From an uncultured Brevundimonas sp. (lineage in GTDB: Bacteria > Pseudomonadota > Alphaproteobacteria > Caulobacterales > Caulobacteraceae): a stretch of 16,528 bases of DNA. The stretch is taken from positions 1 through 16,528 of the forward strand of contig CAMLNT010000031.1 in NCBI GenBank assembly GCA_946481425.1, in the 5' to 3' direction. The notes under the pieces were generated by a model, which was given only the letters and a program-made list of their open reading frames with translations, had not been told where the DNA came from and did no database searches. Positions 6,172 through 14,286 of this stretch are shown one piece after another. The position numbers and the translations under genes are program-made. How positions within the stretch are numbered: the stretch's first letter is position 1; the number at the start of each line of letters is the position of its first letter.

Positions 6172-8001
6172 ATGCCCATCCGCCGCCTCCCCAGCGAGGT
6201 CGTGAACCGCATCGCCGCCGGCGAGGTGGTCGAACGGCCCGCCAGCGCCATCAAGGAGCTGGTCGAGAACGCCATCGACGCCGGCGCGCGCCGGATCGAG
6301 ATCCAGGCCGACGGCGGCGGCCTGTCGCGCATCCTCGTCGTGGATGACGGACGCGGCATGGGACCGGAGGAGCTTCCGCTCGCGGTCGAGCGCCACGCGA
6401 CCTCCAAGCTGGACGTCGATGACGCCGGCGACGTCGATCTGCTGAACATCCATACTCTGGGCTTCCGCGGCGAAGCCTTGCCGTCCATCGGCTCGGTCGC
6501 GCGCCTGACCATCAGTTCTCGCGCGGCCGGTGGCGAGGCCCACGCCATCTCGGTGGAGGCCGGGGCGGTCTCGGCCGTGCGGCCCTCGCCCTTCGCAGGC
6601 GACCACGGAACCCGCGTCGAGGTCCGCGACCTGTTCTACGCCACGCCGGCCCGGCTCAAGTTCATGAAGTCCGAGCGGGCCGAGGCCATGGCCATCTCCG
6701 ACGAGATCAAGCGTCAGGCCATGGCCCATGAGGACGTGGCCTTCACGCTCACGCTGGATGGCCGTCCGGTTCTCCGGCTCGAGGCCGAACACCCCGGCGA
6801 CGACGGCCGCCTGGCCCGACTCGGCGCCATACTGGGCGAAGCCTTCGGCCAGAACGCGCTCCTGATCGACCAGACCCGCGAGGATATGCGCCTGTCGGGC
6901 TATGCGGGCCTGCCGACCTACTCGCGGGGCAATGCGGCGCACCAGTATCTGTTCGTGAACGGGCGGCCGGTGCGGGACCGCCTGCTCCAGGGCGCGCTGC
7001 GCGGCGCCTATGCCGACTTCCTGGCCCGCGACCGGCATCCGGCGGCGGTGCTCTACATCGACCTCGCCCCGACCCAGGTCGACGTCAACGTCCACCCCGC
7101 CAAGGCCGAGGTCCGCTTCCGCGACCCGACCCTGGCGCGCGGTCTGATCGTCGGGGGGCTGAAGCACGCGCTGGCGGGCGCAGGGCATCGCGCCTCAACC
7201 ACCGTCGCCGATCAGGCTTTGTCGGCCTTCCAGGGGGGCGCGAACGGCGGCTGGCGGCCCTCGCCCTCCGCCTACCAGCCCGGCGCCTGGACCAGCCCTT
7301 TCACGGCCCCGGCCCCCGCGCCGGTCATCCCCGGCCTCGCTGAACTGTCCGCTCGCGTCGAGCCAGGCCCGGCGCCCGTCTGGAACGGCCCGGTCGCGGA
7401 TGCCGCTCCCGACCTGATCGACCGCCCGCTGGGGGCCGCCCGGGCCCAGCTTCACGGCACCTATATCGTCGCCCAGACCCGGGACGGCATGGTCGTCGTC
7501 GACCAGCACGCGGCCCACGAGCGCCTCGTCTATGAGCGGATGAAGGCCCAGATGGCCGAGGGCTCGGTCGCCCGTCAGGCGTTGCTGGTCCCCGCCGTGG
7601 TCCAGCTCGATCCCGCCGAGGCCGATCGCGTCGCCTCGGTGGCCGACGATCTGGCCGAACTGGGCCTCATTCTCGAACCCTTCGGCGCCGGCGCCATCCT
7701 CGTGCGCGAGACACCCGCCCTGCTGGGCGACACCGACGTCGAGGGCCTGATCCGCGACATCGCCGACGACCTGGCCGAAACTGGCCAGACCCTGGCCCTC
7801 AGGGAACGGCTCGGCGAGGTCTGCTCCACCATGGCCTGCCACGGTTCGGTCCGCGCCGGACGCCGCCTCAACGCCGACGAGATGAACGCCCTGCTCCGCC
7901 AGATGGAGGCCACGCCCCACTCCGGCCAGTGCAATCACGGACGTCCGACCTACGTCGAACTCAAGCTGCACGACATCGAACGGCTGTTCGGGCGGCGATG
8001 A
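6172..8001 (+). CDS. mutL: DNA mismatch repair protein MutL (endonuclease type)
   Basis: 609 residues from ATG 6172. An ATG at 6160 would add four residues; I prefer MPIRRLP because E. coli MutL begins the same way. The N-terminal GHL ATPase has [11 protein letters not shown] with E29 and N33, [24 protein letters not shown] and [12 protein letters not shown] Pro/Ala-rich linker spans about 360-425. The C-terminal domain carries [12 protein letters not shown] at 444-455, the DQHA(X)2E(X)4E metal-binding endonuclease motif, plus ACHGSVRAG (C556), CNHGRP (C587) and a terminal FGR. So this MutL should nick the DNA strand itself, as in bacteria without MutH. CNHGRP differs from the usual CPHGRP. 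The TGA overlaps the next start in ATGA. Confidence 0.95.
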   Translation: MPIRRLPSEVVNRIAAGEVVERPASAIKELVENAIDAGARRIEIQADGGGLSRILVVDDGRGMGPEELPLAVERHATSKLDVDDAGDVDLLNIHTLGFRGEALPSIGSVARLTISSRAAGGEAHAISVEAGAVSAVRPSPFAGDHGTRVEVRDLFYATPARLKFMKSERAEAMAISDEIKRQAMAHEDVAFTLTLDGRPVLRLEAEHPGDDGRLARLGAILGEAFGQNALLIDQTREDMRLSGYAGLPTYSRGNAAHQYLFVNGRPVRDRLLQGALRGAYADFLARDRHPAAVLYIDLAPTQVDVNVHPAKAEVRFRDPTLARGLIVGGLKHALAGAGHRASTTVADQALSAFQGGANGGWRPSPSAYQPGAWTSPFTAPAPAPVIPGLAELSARVEPGPAPVWNGPVADAAPDLIDRPLGAARAQLHGTYIVAQTRDGMVVVDQHAAHERLVYERMKAQMAEGSVARQALLVPAVVQLDPAEADRVASVADDLAELGLILEPFGAGAILVRETPALLGDTDVEGLIRDIADDLAETGQTLALRERLGEVCSTMACHGSVRAGRRLNADEMNALLRQMEATPHSGQCNHGRPTYVELKLHDIERLFGRR

Positions 8002-8456
8002 CCTCGGTCCTCTTCGTCTGCCTCGGAAACATCTGCCGCTCGCCCCTGGCCGAGGCCGCTCTGCGCGAGGAGGCCGCTCGCCTTGGTCTCGATCTCACGA
8101 TCGATTCCGCCGGCACCGGCAACTGGCACGCCGGCGAGCCGCCCGATCCCCGCGCGATCGCGGTCGCCCGACGGAATGGCGTGGACATCACGGGTCAGCG
8201 CGCCCGCCAGGTGCGGCCCGACGACTTCTTCGACTTCGACCGGATCATCGCCCTCGACCACCAGAACCTCGCCGATCTTCGGGCCCTGGCGCCTGACGGG
8301 GCCGCAGCCCGGCTGGGCCTGTTGCTGGACCACGTGCCGGGGCGGGAAGGCCAGTCGGTGGCCGATCCCTGGTTCGGCGAGGACGACGGTTTCGACGTCA
8401 CATGGGACGAGGTGACCGCCGCGGCGAGGGCGCTGGCGGCGAAGCTTTCCCGCTAG
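7998..8456 (+). CDS. low-molecular-weight protein tyrosine phosphatase
   Basis: 152 residues, a complete LMW-PTP domain. The P-loop CLGNICRSP has nucleophile C8 and R14 right after the start, and the general acid lies in DPW (D123). It hydrolyses phosphotyrosine in proteins or, in some bacteria, regulates exopolysaccharide export through a partner tyrosine kinase; no kinase gene is near. The ATG overlaps the mutL stop in ATGA, so it is probably translated from the mutL message, although no functional link to mismatch repair is known to me. Confidence 0.92.
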   Translation: MTSVLFVCLGNICRSPLAEAALREEAARLGLDLTIDSAGTGNWHAGEPPDPRAIAVARRNGVDITGQRARQVRPDDFFDFDRIIALDHQNLADLRALAPDGAAARLGLLLDHVPGREGQSVADPWFGEDDGFDVTWDEVTAAARALAAKLSR

Positions 8457-8505
8457 CCGCAATCCGAAGCGGTCGCCCGGGCGTAGGAGGCAAGGGAGAT
8501 CGTTC

Positions 8506-9543
8506 ATGAGCCTGATCAGACACGGAATTCACGCCCTCCAGGATGCGCCGGCGCCTGATCCTCTGGTCCGCGCAGCCGTGGCGTCGCTTGTCTCCGGGGC
8601 CGCCCGGCGGCTTGAGGGCTCCGCCGGCGACACCGCCGCCTTCGCCCGCGACATGGACGGCCGGCCCATCGCCGAGCATGTCGAGGCGGCCAATGACCAG
8701 CACTACGAGCTCCCGCCGTCCTTTTTCGAGGCGGTGCTGGGCCCGCGCCTGAAATACTCGTCCTGCCTGTACCGCACCGGGTCAGAGACCCTGGCCGAGG
8801 CCGAAGACGCCGCGCTGAAGGAGACCTGCCTTCACGCCGGCCTCCACGACGGGCAGGCGATTCTCGAGTTGGGCTGCGGCTGGGGTTCGCTGAGCCTGTG
8901 GATGGCCCAGGCCTATCCGGCGGCGCGCATCACCGCCGTTTCCAACTCCGCCCCCCAGCGTGCGCACATCGAGGCCAAGGCGCGCGCCCATGGCCTGAAC
9001 AACCTGACGGTCATCACCGCCGACATGAACGCCTTCGAGCCGAGCGCCGGCCCATTCGACCGCATCGTCTCGGTCGAGATGTTCGAGCACATGGCCAACT
9101 GGCGCGCCTTGCTGGAGCGGGCCCGCGGCTGGCTGAAGCCGGAAGGCCGGCTGTTCCTGCATGTCTTCACCCATCGCAACGCCGCCTACCGGTTCGAGCT
9201 CGACGACCGCTCCGACTTCATTGCCCAGCATTTCTTCACCGGCGGCCTGATGCCCAGCCACGACATGCCGCACGCCTTCCCGGACCTCTTCGAGGTCGAG
9301 GAAGAATGGCGCTGGTCCGGCGAACACTATCGCCGCACGGCCGACGACTGGCTGCGCAACATGGACACTCATCCACGCGAGGTCAGGCGCGCCATGCGAG
9401 AGGCCTATGGCGACGCGGCGCCGCTCTGGACGCGCCGCTGGCGGCGCTTCTTCATGGCCACAGCCGGCCTGTTCGGGCACGCCGACGGAACGGTCTGGGG
9501 CGTCGGTCACTATCGATTGAAACCTGTGGGAGAAGCCCGATGA
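8506..9543 (+). CDS. CFA-synthase-like SAM-dependent methyltransferase (coclaurine N-methyltransferase-like branch)
   Basis: 345 residues. The Rossmann methyltransferase motif I is ELGCGWG at 121-127. The CFA-family elements NDQHYELP, YSSCLYR, SVEMFEHM and AQHFFTGGLMPSHDM follow, the last two holding the Glu and His that bind bicarbonate in CFA synthases. The MPSHDM branch resembles plant N-methyltransferases and many uncharacterised bacterial CFA-like proteins. The likely substrate is a membrane phospholipid acyl chain or a lipid amine; sequence alone does not decide. A GGGAG ribosome-binding site precedes the ATG. The stop overlaps the DUF2177 start in ATGA, the first link of a three-gene cassette. 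Confidence 0.85.
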   Translation: MSLIRHGIHALQDAPAPDPLVRAAVASLVSGAARRLEGSAGDTAAFARDMDGRPIAEHVEAANDQHYELPPSFFEAVLGPRLKYSSCLYRTGSETLAEAEDAALKETCLHAGLHDGQAILELGCGWGSLSLWMAQAYPAARITAVSNSAPQRAHIEAKARAHGLNNLTVITADMNAFEPSAGPFDRIVSVEMFEHMANWRALLERARGWLKPEGRLFLHVFTHRNAAYRFELDDRSDFIAQHFFTGGLMPSHDMPHAFPDLFEVEEEWRWSGEHYRRTADDWLRNMDTHPREVRRAMREAYGDAAPLWTRRWRRFFMATAGLFGHADGTVWGVGHYRLKPVGEAR

Positions 9544-9941
9544 AGGCTGTCGTCGCCTATCTTTCCGCCGCCGTCGCCTTCGGCGCGCTCGATTTCGTTT
9601 GGCTGTCGAATGCCGCCCCGAAACTGTATCGGCCGGCGATCGGCGAGATCATGGCCGATCAGGTCCGCTGGCCGCCGGCGATCATCTTCTACCTGCTCTA
9701 TCTCGTGGGCGTGACCGCCCTCGTCACGCTCCCGGCCCTGCGCGAGGGCGGCGTCGGAAAGGCTGCCTGGACAGGCGCCTTGTTTGGCCTCGTGGCCTAC
9801 GCCACCTATGATCTGACCAACCAGGCGACGCTCAGGGTCTGGCCGACCCACCTGACGCTGATCGACATGGCCTGGGGTGCGTTCGCGACGGCGACGGCGT
9901 CGGTCATAGCCGTCCTCGCGACGCGGCTGATCGTGAGGTAG
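9540..9941 (+). CDS. DUF2177-family small integral membrane protein
   Basis: 133 residues with four membrane helices (about 3-20, 44-61, 74-92 and 108-130). LDFVWL near the N-terminus and YATYDLTNQATL in helix three are the DUF2177 landmarks. The function of this family is unknown. It lies between two CFA-type methyltransferases and overlaps both: ATGA with the one before and TAGTG with the one after. A role at the membrane in the same lipid pathway is likely but inferred. GGGAGA lies about nine bases before the ATG. Confidence 0.82.
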   Translation: MKAVVAYLSAAVAFGALDFVWLSNAAPKLYRPAIGEIMADQVRWPPAIIFYLLYLVGVTALVTLPALREGGVGKAAWTGALFGLVAYATYDLTNQATLRVWPTHLTLIDMAWGAFATATASVIAVLATRLIVR

Positions 9942-11191
9942 TGGTGACGGTACGTTCAGAAGCACCCGGCGACACACTGACGCCGAATATCCGCGCGGCC
10001 TCGGTCGCCAGGCCTCCCCGCATGTTTCTCGCCGGGGTTCGCGCCGCTGGACGCGGCTGGGAAAAGGGCACGCTGACGCTCGTCCACCCTGACGGACACA
10101 GCGAGACGTTCGGCAAGCGCGGCACAGGTCCCAACGGGGTGCTGCACGTGCGCGACTGGGCCTTCGCCCGACGCGCCATGTCCGAAGGCGATATCGGCGT
10201 GGCCGAGTCCTACATCGCGGGTGAGTGGGACACGCCGCAGCTGGCTGACCTGCTGGTCACCCTCGCGGACAATTGGGAACGTCTCCAGGGCCTTGCGGTC
10301 GGCGCGCCTGTCATGCGGGCCTTCAACTTTGTCCGACACATCCTGTTCCGCAGCAACTCGCCGCGACAGGCCAAGCGGAACATCCACGCCCACTACGATC
10401 TCGGCAACGACTTCTATCGGTGGTGGCTCGATCCGACGATGAGCTATTCGTCGGGCCTTTACCTGCGCGAGACCGACACCCTCTGGGCCGCCCAGTTCAA
10501 TAAATATCAGGCCCTGTGTGACGCGATCGACCTGCAGGACGGACAGAGCGTGCTGGAGATCGGCTGCGGTTGGGGCGGCTTTGCGGAATACGCCGCGGGC
10601 CTGCGCGATGTCCGGGTGACGGGCCTGACCATCAGCCGCGAACAACTCGACTGGTCGAAACGTCGCATGGCGATGAATGGGCTCGAGGACCGCGTCGACA
10701 TTCGCTTCGAAGACTACCGTCACACAACCGGGACCTTCGACCGCATCGCCTCCATCGAGATGTTCGAGGCGGTAGGCGAGAAGTACTGGCCGGACTTTTT
10801 CCGGACGCTCAGGGAGCGCCTGACCGACGACGGCAAGGCGGGACTGCAGCTCATCACCATCGATGACCGGCTGTTCGACCGCTATCGCAAGCGGGTGGAC
10901 TTCATCCAGCAGCACATCTTTCCCGGCGGAATGCTGATCTCCGAGCCCCGGCTGCGGCAGGAGGCCGCTCGGGCGGGTCTCAAGGTCGACATCGTCCGGC
11001 GTTTCGGCCCGGACTATGCCCGCACCCTCGCGGAGTGGGCGCGGACCTTCGAGATGAACTGGGAAGAACTGCGCCGCCAGGGCTTCGACGAGCCTTTCCG
11101 CCGGCTGTGGCGCTTCTACCTGGCCTATTGCGAGGCAGGCTTCCGAACCGGCCGCACCAACGTCATCCAGGTCGTCCTGGAACCGGCCTGA
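9941..11191 (+). CDS. cfa: cyclopropane-fatty-acyl-phospholipid synthase
   Basis: 416 residues. It transfers a methylene group from SAM onto cis double bonds of phospholipid acyl chains. The N-terminal domain (about 30-150) includes FARRAMSEGDIGVAESY. The SAM domain starts with HYDLGNDFY, has YSSGLY where E. coli has YSCAYW (the Cys position is Ser), EIGCGWGG at 206-213, SIEMFEAVGEKYW and DFIQQHIFPGG, and ends with the family's FYLAYCEAGFR. The start is a GTG; GTG 9941 overlaps the previous stop, while GTG 9944 has a better distance to GAGG at 9935-9938. The two differ by one residue. It is the last gene of the cassette. Confidence 0.92.
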   Translation: MVTVRSEAPGDTLTPNIRAASVARPPRMFLAGVRAAGRGWEKGTLTLVHPDGHSETFGKRGTGPNGVLHVRDWAFARRAMSEGDIGVAESYIAGEWDTPQLADLLVTLADNWERLQGLAVGAPVMRAFNFVRHILFRSNSPRQAKRNIHAHYDLGNDFYRWWLDPTMSYSSGLYLRETDTLWAAQFNKYQALCDAIDLQDGQSVLEIGCGWGGFAEYAAGLRDVRVTGLTISREQLDWSKRRMAMNGLEDRVDIRFEDYRHTTGTFDRIASIEMFEAVGEKYWPDFFRTLRERLTDDGKAGLQLITIDDRLFDRYRKRVDFIQQHIFPGGMLISEPRLRQEAARAGLKVDIVRRFGPDYARTLAEWARTFEMNWEELRRQGFDEPFRRLWRFYLAYCEAGFRTGRTNVIQVVLEPA

Positions 11192-11228
11192 TTTGCAGTG
11201 CAGCATGGGCTGGCCTATGTGCCGCCCC

Positions 11229-12245
11229 ATGGATCTGGCGCACGCCCGCCGCCTTTCGGTGGCTCCGATGATGGACTGGACGGACCGGCACTGCCGGGCC
11301 TTCCATCGCGCCTTCACGCAACGTGCGCTGCTGTACACGGAAATGGTCACCACCGGCGCCGTCCTGAACGGGGACAGGCCCCGCCTGATCGGCTTCGATC
11401 CGGTGGAGCATCCCGTTGCGCTTCAGCTCGGCGGCTCCGAGCCTGACGACCTGGCCGAGGCCGCCCGCATCGGTGAGGCTGAAGGCTATGACGAGATCAA
11501 TCTGAACGTGGGTTGCCCATCAGACCGGGTCCAGTCCGGGCGCTTCGGCGCCTGCCTGATGCGCGAGCCCCGGACTGTCGCCGCCGGCATGGCCGCCATG
11601 AAGGCCGCGGTGTCGATCCCGGTCACCGTCAAATGCCGCATCGGGGTGGATAACCAGACTACCGATGAGGGCCTGTTCGCCTTGGTCGAGGCCTGTGTCG
11701 ATGCCGGCGTCGACACCTTCGTGGTCCACGCCCGCAAGGCCTGGCTCCAGGGTTTGTCGCCCAAGGAGAACCGCGACATTCCCCCGCTCGACTATGCGGT
11801 GGTGCGCCGCCTCAAGGCCGAGCGGCCCCAGCTGTCCATCTCCATCAATGGCGGGATCACCGATCTCGACCAGGCCGAGGCTTTCCTGCTCGACGGCGAC
11901 GAGGGCCCGGCGCTGGACGGCGTCATGCTCGGGCGCGCTGCCTACCATGAGCCCGCCATCCTCGGTCAGGCCGACCGCCGCCTCTTTGGCGAACAGACGC
12001 TGGACGTCGGCCCGTTCGAGGCGATCGCCGCCTACAGGCCCTATCTGGCGGCCCGCCTGGCCGAGGGCGTCCATCTGTCCGCCATGACGCGCCACATGCT
12101 GGGCTGCATGCATGGACGTCCCGGCGCCCGCGCCTTCCGCCGCATCCTCACGGTGGAAGCCAACCAGCCGGGCGCAGGGCTCGAGGTTATCGACCGTGCG
12201 GTCGCGGCCGTCCGCGAGGCCGAGGCCCGGCGCGAGGCGGCCTGA
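11229..12245 (+). CDS. dusA: tRNA-dihydrouridine(20/20a) synthase DusA
   Basis: 338 residues from ATG 11229. It reduces uridine in the tRNA D-loop using FMN and NADPH. The TIM barrel has SVAPMMDWTDRHCR at the N-terminus, the catalytic C96 in NLNVGCPSDRV, KCRIGVD, the DusA-type HARKAWLQGLSPKENRD, SINGGI and VMLGRAAY. A short helical domain follows. Other in-frame starts are TTG 11193, ATG 11205 and ATG 11217; none has a clear Shine-Dalgarno. I chose 11229 because it leaves only a few residues before the SVAPM strand, as in relatives. It follows cfa closely, so it may share that transcript. Confidence 0.93.
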   Translation: MDLAHARRLSVAPMMDWTDRHCRAFHRAFTQRALLYTEMVTTGAVLNGDRPRLIGFDPVEHPVALQLGGSEPDDLAEAARIGEAEGYDEINLNVGCPSDRVQSGRFGACLMREPRTVAAGMAAMKAAVSIPVTVKCRIGVDNQTTDEGLFALVEACVDAGVDTFVVHARKAWLQGLSPKENRDIPPLDYAVVRRLKAERPQLSISINGGITDLDQAEAFLLDGDEGPALDGVMLGRAAYHEPAILGQADRRLFGEQTLDVGPFEAIAAYRPYLAARLAEGVHLSAMTRHMLGCMHGRPGARAFRRILTVEANQPGAGLEVIDRAVAAVREAEARREAA

Positions 12246-12247
12246 TC

Positions 12248-13069
12248 TTGGACATGTCGGTCGCCGACCTCGGTGTTCTTCTGGGTGTCATGGCCCTGGC
12301 CGGGGCCTTCGCCGGTCTGGTCGCGGGTCTGTTCGGCGTCGGCGGCGGAACGGTCATGGTGCCCGCCCTGTTCTACGCCTTCGAAACGCTCGGCGTCGGC
12401 GGGGAGGGTAATCTGCACACCGCCATCGGCTCGTCGCTCGCGGTCATCATCGCCACCTCGATCCGCTCCCTGTCGGCCCATCGCAGGCACCATGCGGTGG
12501 ACGAGGACATCCTCAGGACCTGGACGCCGTGGATCGCCATGGGTGGGCTCCTGGGCGCCGTGGCCGCCGCCTTCATCTCCTCGGGCGGCCTGGGACTGGT
12601 CTACATGGTCATCGCCATTGGCGTGGCGGCCCAGCTCGGCCTGATGCCGCGCCACTGGGTCGTCAGCAAGGAGATGCCCACGGGGCCAGTCCGCGCCGTC
12701 GTGGGCTCCGGCGTCGGGCTCGCCTCGGCCCTGATGGGCGTCGGCGGGGGGGCGCTCGGCGGGATGGTCATGACACTGTGCAACCGGCCGATCCACACGG
12801 CGGTCGCCACGGCCTCCGGCTTCGGCCTCGCCATCGGCGTCCCCGCGACCCTCGGCTTCATCGTCGCAGGCTGGGATCAGGCCGGGCGGCCTCCGTTGTC
12901 GCTCGGCTACGTCAACCTGCCGGCGGTGCTGGTCATGGGCGCGCTGACCGTCCTGGTCGCACCCTTTGGCGCGCGGCTGGCCCATCGCATGGACCAGCTG
13001 ACCCTGCGCCGCTGCTTTGCGGTCTTTCTCTTCGCTACGGCGATCTCCGTCGGCCTGAAGGCCCTCTAG
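12248..13069 (+). CDS. sulfite exporter TauE/SafE-family permease
   Basis: 273 residues with seven to eight membrane helices in two similar halves. Each half starts with the family glycine motif: GLFGVGGGTVMVPA near residue 25 and ALMGVGGGALGG near 160. These proteins move small sulfur-containing or organic anions; the substrate here is unknown. A TTG at 12248 has GAGG ten bases upstream, while an ATG at 12254 would remove two residues and leave the SD at 16 bases; I list the TTG. It begins two bases after the dusA stop, suggesting cotranscription, but no functional link with tRNA modification is apparent. Confidence 0.87.
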   Translation: MDMSVADLGVLLGVMALAGAFAGLVAGLFGVGGGTVMVPALFYAFETLGVGGEGNLHTAIGSSLAVIIATSIRSLSAHRRHHAVDEDILRTWTPWIAMGGLLGAVAAAFISSGGLGLVYMVIAIGVAAQLGLMPRHWVVSKEMPTGPVRAVVGSGVGLASALMGVGGGALGGMVMTLCNRPIHTAVATASGFGLAIGVPATLGFIVAGWDQAGRPPLSLGYVNLPAVLVMGALTVLVAPFGARLAHRMDQLTLRRCFAVFLFATAISVGLKAL

Positions 13070-13092
13070 GCGGCATCCCGACGCCGAGCCGA

Positions 13093-13111
13093 TGGTGGAA
13101 TCTGACCACCA
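13093..13111. repeat. perfect short hairpin downstream of the TauE/SafE gene
   Basis: TGGTGG (13093-13098) and CCACCA (13106-13111) form a six-pair perfect stem with a seven-base loop, 23 bases after the permease stop. No T-run follows. It could be a weak or Rho-assisted terminator, or an operator for the promoter-like sequence just downstream. Confidence 0.4.
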
Positions 13112-13124
13112 ATCCTCGTGCACT

Positions 13125-13354
13125 TTGACCGTGTAATCTCGCTACTCTCGATACGGCAAATCCGCGTCCAGCAGGCGTCTTATCCCCGCCGATCGCACAC
13201 GGACTATGATCTTGGGACTGTCGGACTGAATCCTTGGTCCGGCCTCAGGGTCTTTGACATGGCGACCTCGCGCGCGCCGCGCTGCAGCGGCTCGCGGATC
13301 TCTCAAGCGGGTGCGTGAACGCCCGTGCCTCTGGCAGTGGAACAGGCCTTTTTT
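13125..13354 (+). ncRNA. candidate small RNA in a gene-free stretch
   Basis: The stretch 13070-13387 has no convincing protein gene. A promoter-like TTGACCG (13125-13131) is followed after nine bases by GCTACTCT (13141-13148), partly matching the Caulobacter consensus. A second -10-like TATGAT lies at 13205-13210 with no good -35. Downstream are hairpins CGGAC/GTCCG (13222-13241) and GCG-TGAA-CGC (13313-13322). A T6 run at 13349-13354 follows a weak stem GCCT/AGGC (13327-13347). A transcript of about 140-200 bases is possible. I compared it from memory with 6S, SRP, tmRNA, RNase P and tRNA features and recognise none. Confidence 0.3.
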
Positions 13355-13387
13355 GATCCACGCTGGAAAGGCGTTCTTCGGACCGGC

Positions 13388-13867
13388 CTAGCCGTCGAGC
13401 CTCATGGACCCGGCTTCGACGCCGAAGGCCTCCAGCCGGTTCAGATAGCTCATGCCCAGCAGCGAGTGTCCCAGGCCGTCGCGGATCACCACGGCCTCGA
13501 CGTTCTCGATCCGGGTCGGTCCGACGGCCAGCCAGTCCAGCGTCACCGGCGCCGCCAGCGCCGCGCCGGCCGCCGTGGCGACCGTCTCGGTGAAGGCGTC
13601 GTCGGTCAGGATCAGGCCGAGGCGCTCGGCGTCCTCCCGGGTCAGGGACACCCGCGTCGCGCCCGTGTCGACCAGCAGGCGCAGCTCGCCGCCGTCGGTC
13701 TGTCCCAGAGCCCAGTAGTGGCCGTCCTCGGCCGCCGGCAGCACCGCAGCCGGCGCGCCCATCGCACGATCCACGGCCATCACGCCGCCCGCCGCCCCGA
13801 CCGCGGCGAGAGCCGCGACCGTCACGATCGCCAGGGACTTGAGCATCTTCACGCTTACGCTTCCCAT
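13388..13867 (-). CDS. membrane-anchored retropepsin-like aspartic protease
   Basis: 159 residues from ATG 13867; a GTG at 13870 or an ATG at 13846 (MLKSLAIV) are alternatives. A hydrophobic segment at about 10-32 is a signal anchor or signal peptide, placing the rest in the periplasm. The single aspartic-protease domain has VDTGATRVSL, with the catalytic aspartate near residue 67, and the C-terminal HSLLGMSYLNRL typical of the bacterial clan AA family (TIGR02281 type). Such proteins must dimerise to form the active site. The substrate is unknown. It lies 60 bases downstream of the DUF1289 gene on the same strand, so it is probably in the same transcript unless the hairpins between them terminate. 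Confidence 0.85.
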   Translation of the reverse strand: MGSVSVKMLKSLAIVTVAALAAVGAAGGVMAVDRAMGAPAAVLPAAEDGHYWALGQTDGGELRLLVDTGATRVSLTREDAERLGLILTDDAFTETVATAAGAALAAPVTLDWLAVGPTRIENVEAVVIRDGLGHSLLGMSYLNRLEAFGVEAGSMRLDG

Positions 13868-13871
13868 CACC

Positions 13872-13886
13872 GGCCGTTTCTCGGCC
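13872..13886 (-). repeat. hairpin directly upstream of the protease start
   Basis: GGCCG (13872-13876) and CGGCC (13882-13886) form a five-pair GC stem with a five-base loop, ending only a few bases before the protease ATG on the minus strand. In RNA it would cover or abut the ribosome-binding region (GGCCGGTG). A second stem, ACGGG (13908-13912) with CCCGT (13920-13924), lies just after the DUF1289 stop. Both are short. Confidence 0.35.
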
Positions 13887-13927
13887 TTTGATCAGGTTCT
13901 ACGCCAAACGGGTTTGCATCCCGTGAA

Positions 13928-14128
13928 TCAGACCGGGCCCAGCTTGGCGGGGTCGATCAGGGACCGCCGGCCGGGCAGCTCCGACATGATTGCCGCCCGC
14001 CGCTCGGCGGTCAGCCGGCTCCACTCCGCGATCTCGGGCAGGGTGCGGAAACAGCCGAGGCACAGGCTCGATGCGCCATCGACCACGCAGACCTTCACGC
14101 AGGGGGTGACGATGGGGGCAGCCGTCAT
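13928..14128 (-). CDS. DUF1289 domain protein (66 aa)
   Basis: A small protein with four conserved cysteines, C10, C14, C23 and C26, in PCVKVC and CLGCFRT, followed by EIAEWSRLTAERR. This is the whole DUF1289 domain. The cysteine pattern suggests a bound metal ion or iron-sulfur group, but no function is established that I know of. Length is usual for the family. Only a weak AAGA lies before the ATG. It heads a two-gene minus-strand unit with the aspartic protease. Confidence 0.88.
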   Translation of the reverse strand: MTAAPIVTPCVKVCVVDGASSLCLGCFRTLPEIAEWSRLTAERRAAIMSELPGRRSLIDPAKLGPV

Positions 14129-14184
14129 GCGGCGGTCTTACAGACTTTGTCGGAACATTACGACAGCGTCACGCTTGCGGCAAA

Positions 14185-14190
14185 ACTATA
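14185..14190 (-). promoter_or_regulatory. candidate -10 element of the DUF1289 gene
   Basis: On the minus strand TATAGT (14190-14185), in the context GGCTATAGT, would start transcription near 14178, about 50 bases before the DUF1289 ATG. The -35 position 17 bases upstream reads GTTAAA (14213-14208), a poor match. The local AT-rich patch is unlike the surrounding sequence. Confidence 0.3.
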
Positions 14191-14286
14191 GCCAATGATT
14201 TCCGCCATTTAACTTGTCCGCGGCACGGTTCTGGCGGAGCTTCCCATCGGGGTTGTTCGGGTTGCTCAGGTCAACGGAGAACACAA

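Noticed and set aside
5416..7188. 590-residue minus-strand open frame opposite the BamF-like gene and mutL
   Set aside because: It spans two well-supported plus-strand genes and their gap, with typical mirror composition of GC-rich coding DNA.
11205..11228. Longer N-termini for DusA (ATG 11205 or 11217, TTG 11193)
   Set aside because: No SD for any, and relatives begin just before the SVAPM strand; left as alternatives only.
9956..11353. 465-residue minus-strand open frame opposite cfa
   Set aside because: Antisense of a full CFA synthase; no recognisable domain.
12041..13123. 360-residue minus-strand open frame opposite the TauE/SafE gene
   Set aside because: Very polar His/Asp/Gly-rich composition is the complement of a membrane protein; no domain.
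13118..13318. 66-residue plus-strand open frame
   Set aside because: GTG start without an SD, no hydrophobic or domain pattern, Arg/Ser-rich composition as in random GC-rich frames.
13213..13354. Idea that the gene-free stretch is 6S RNA
   Set aside because: Size is suitable, but I cannot lay out the long closing stem and central bubble, and ygfA, its usual neighbour, is absent. Kept only as an unassigned candidate.
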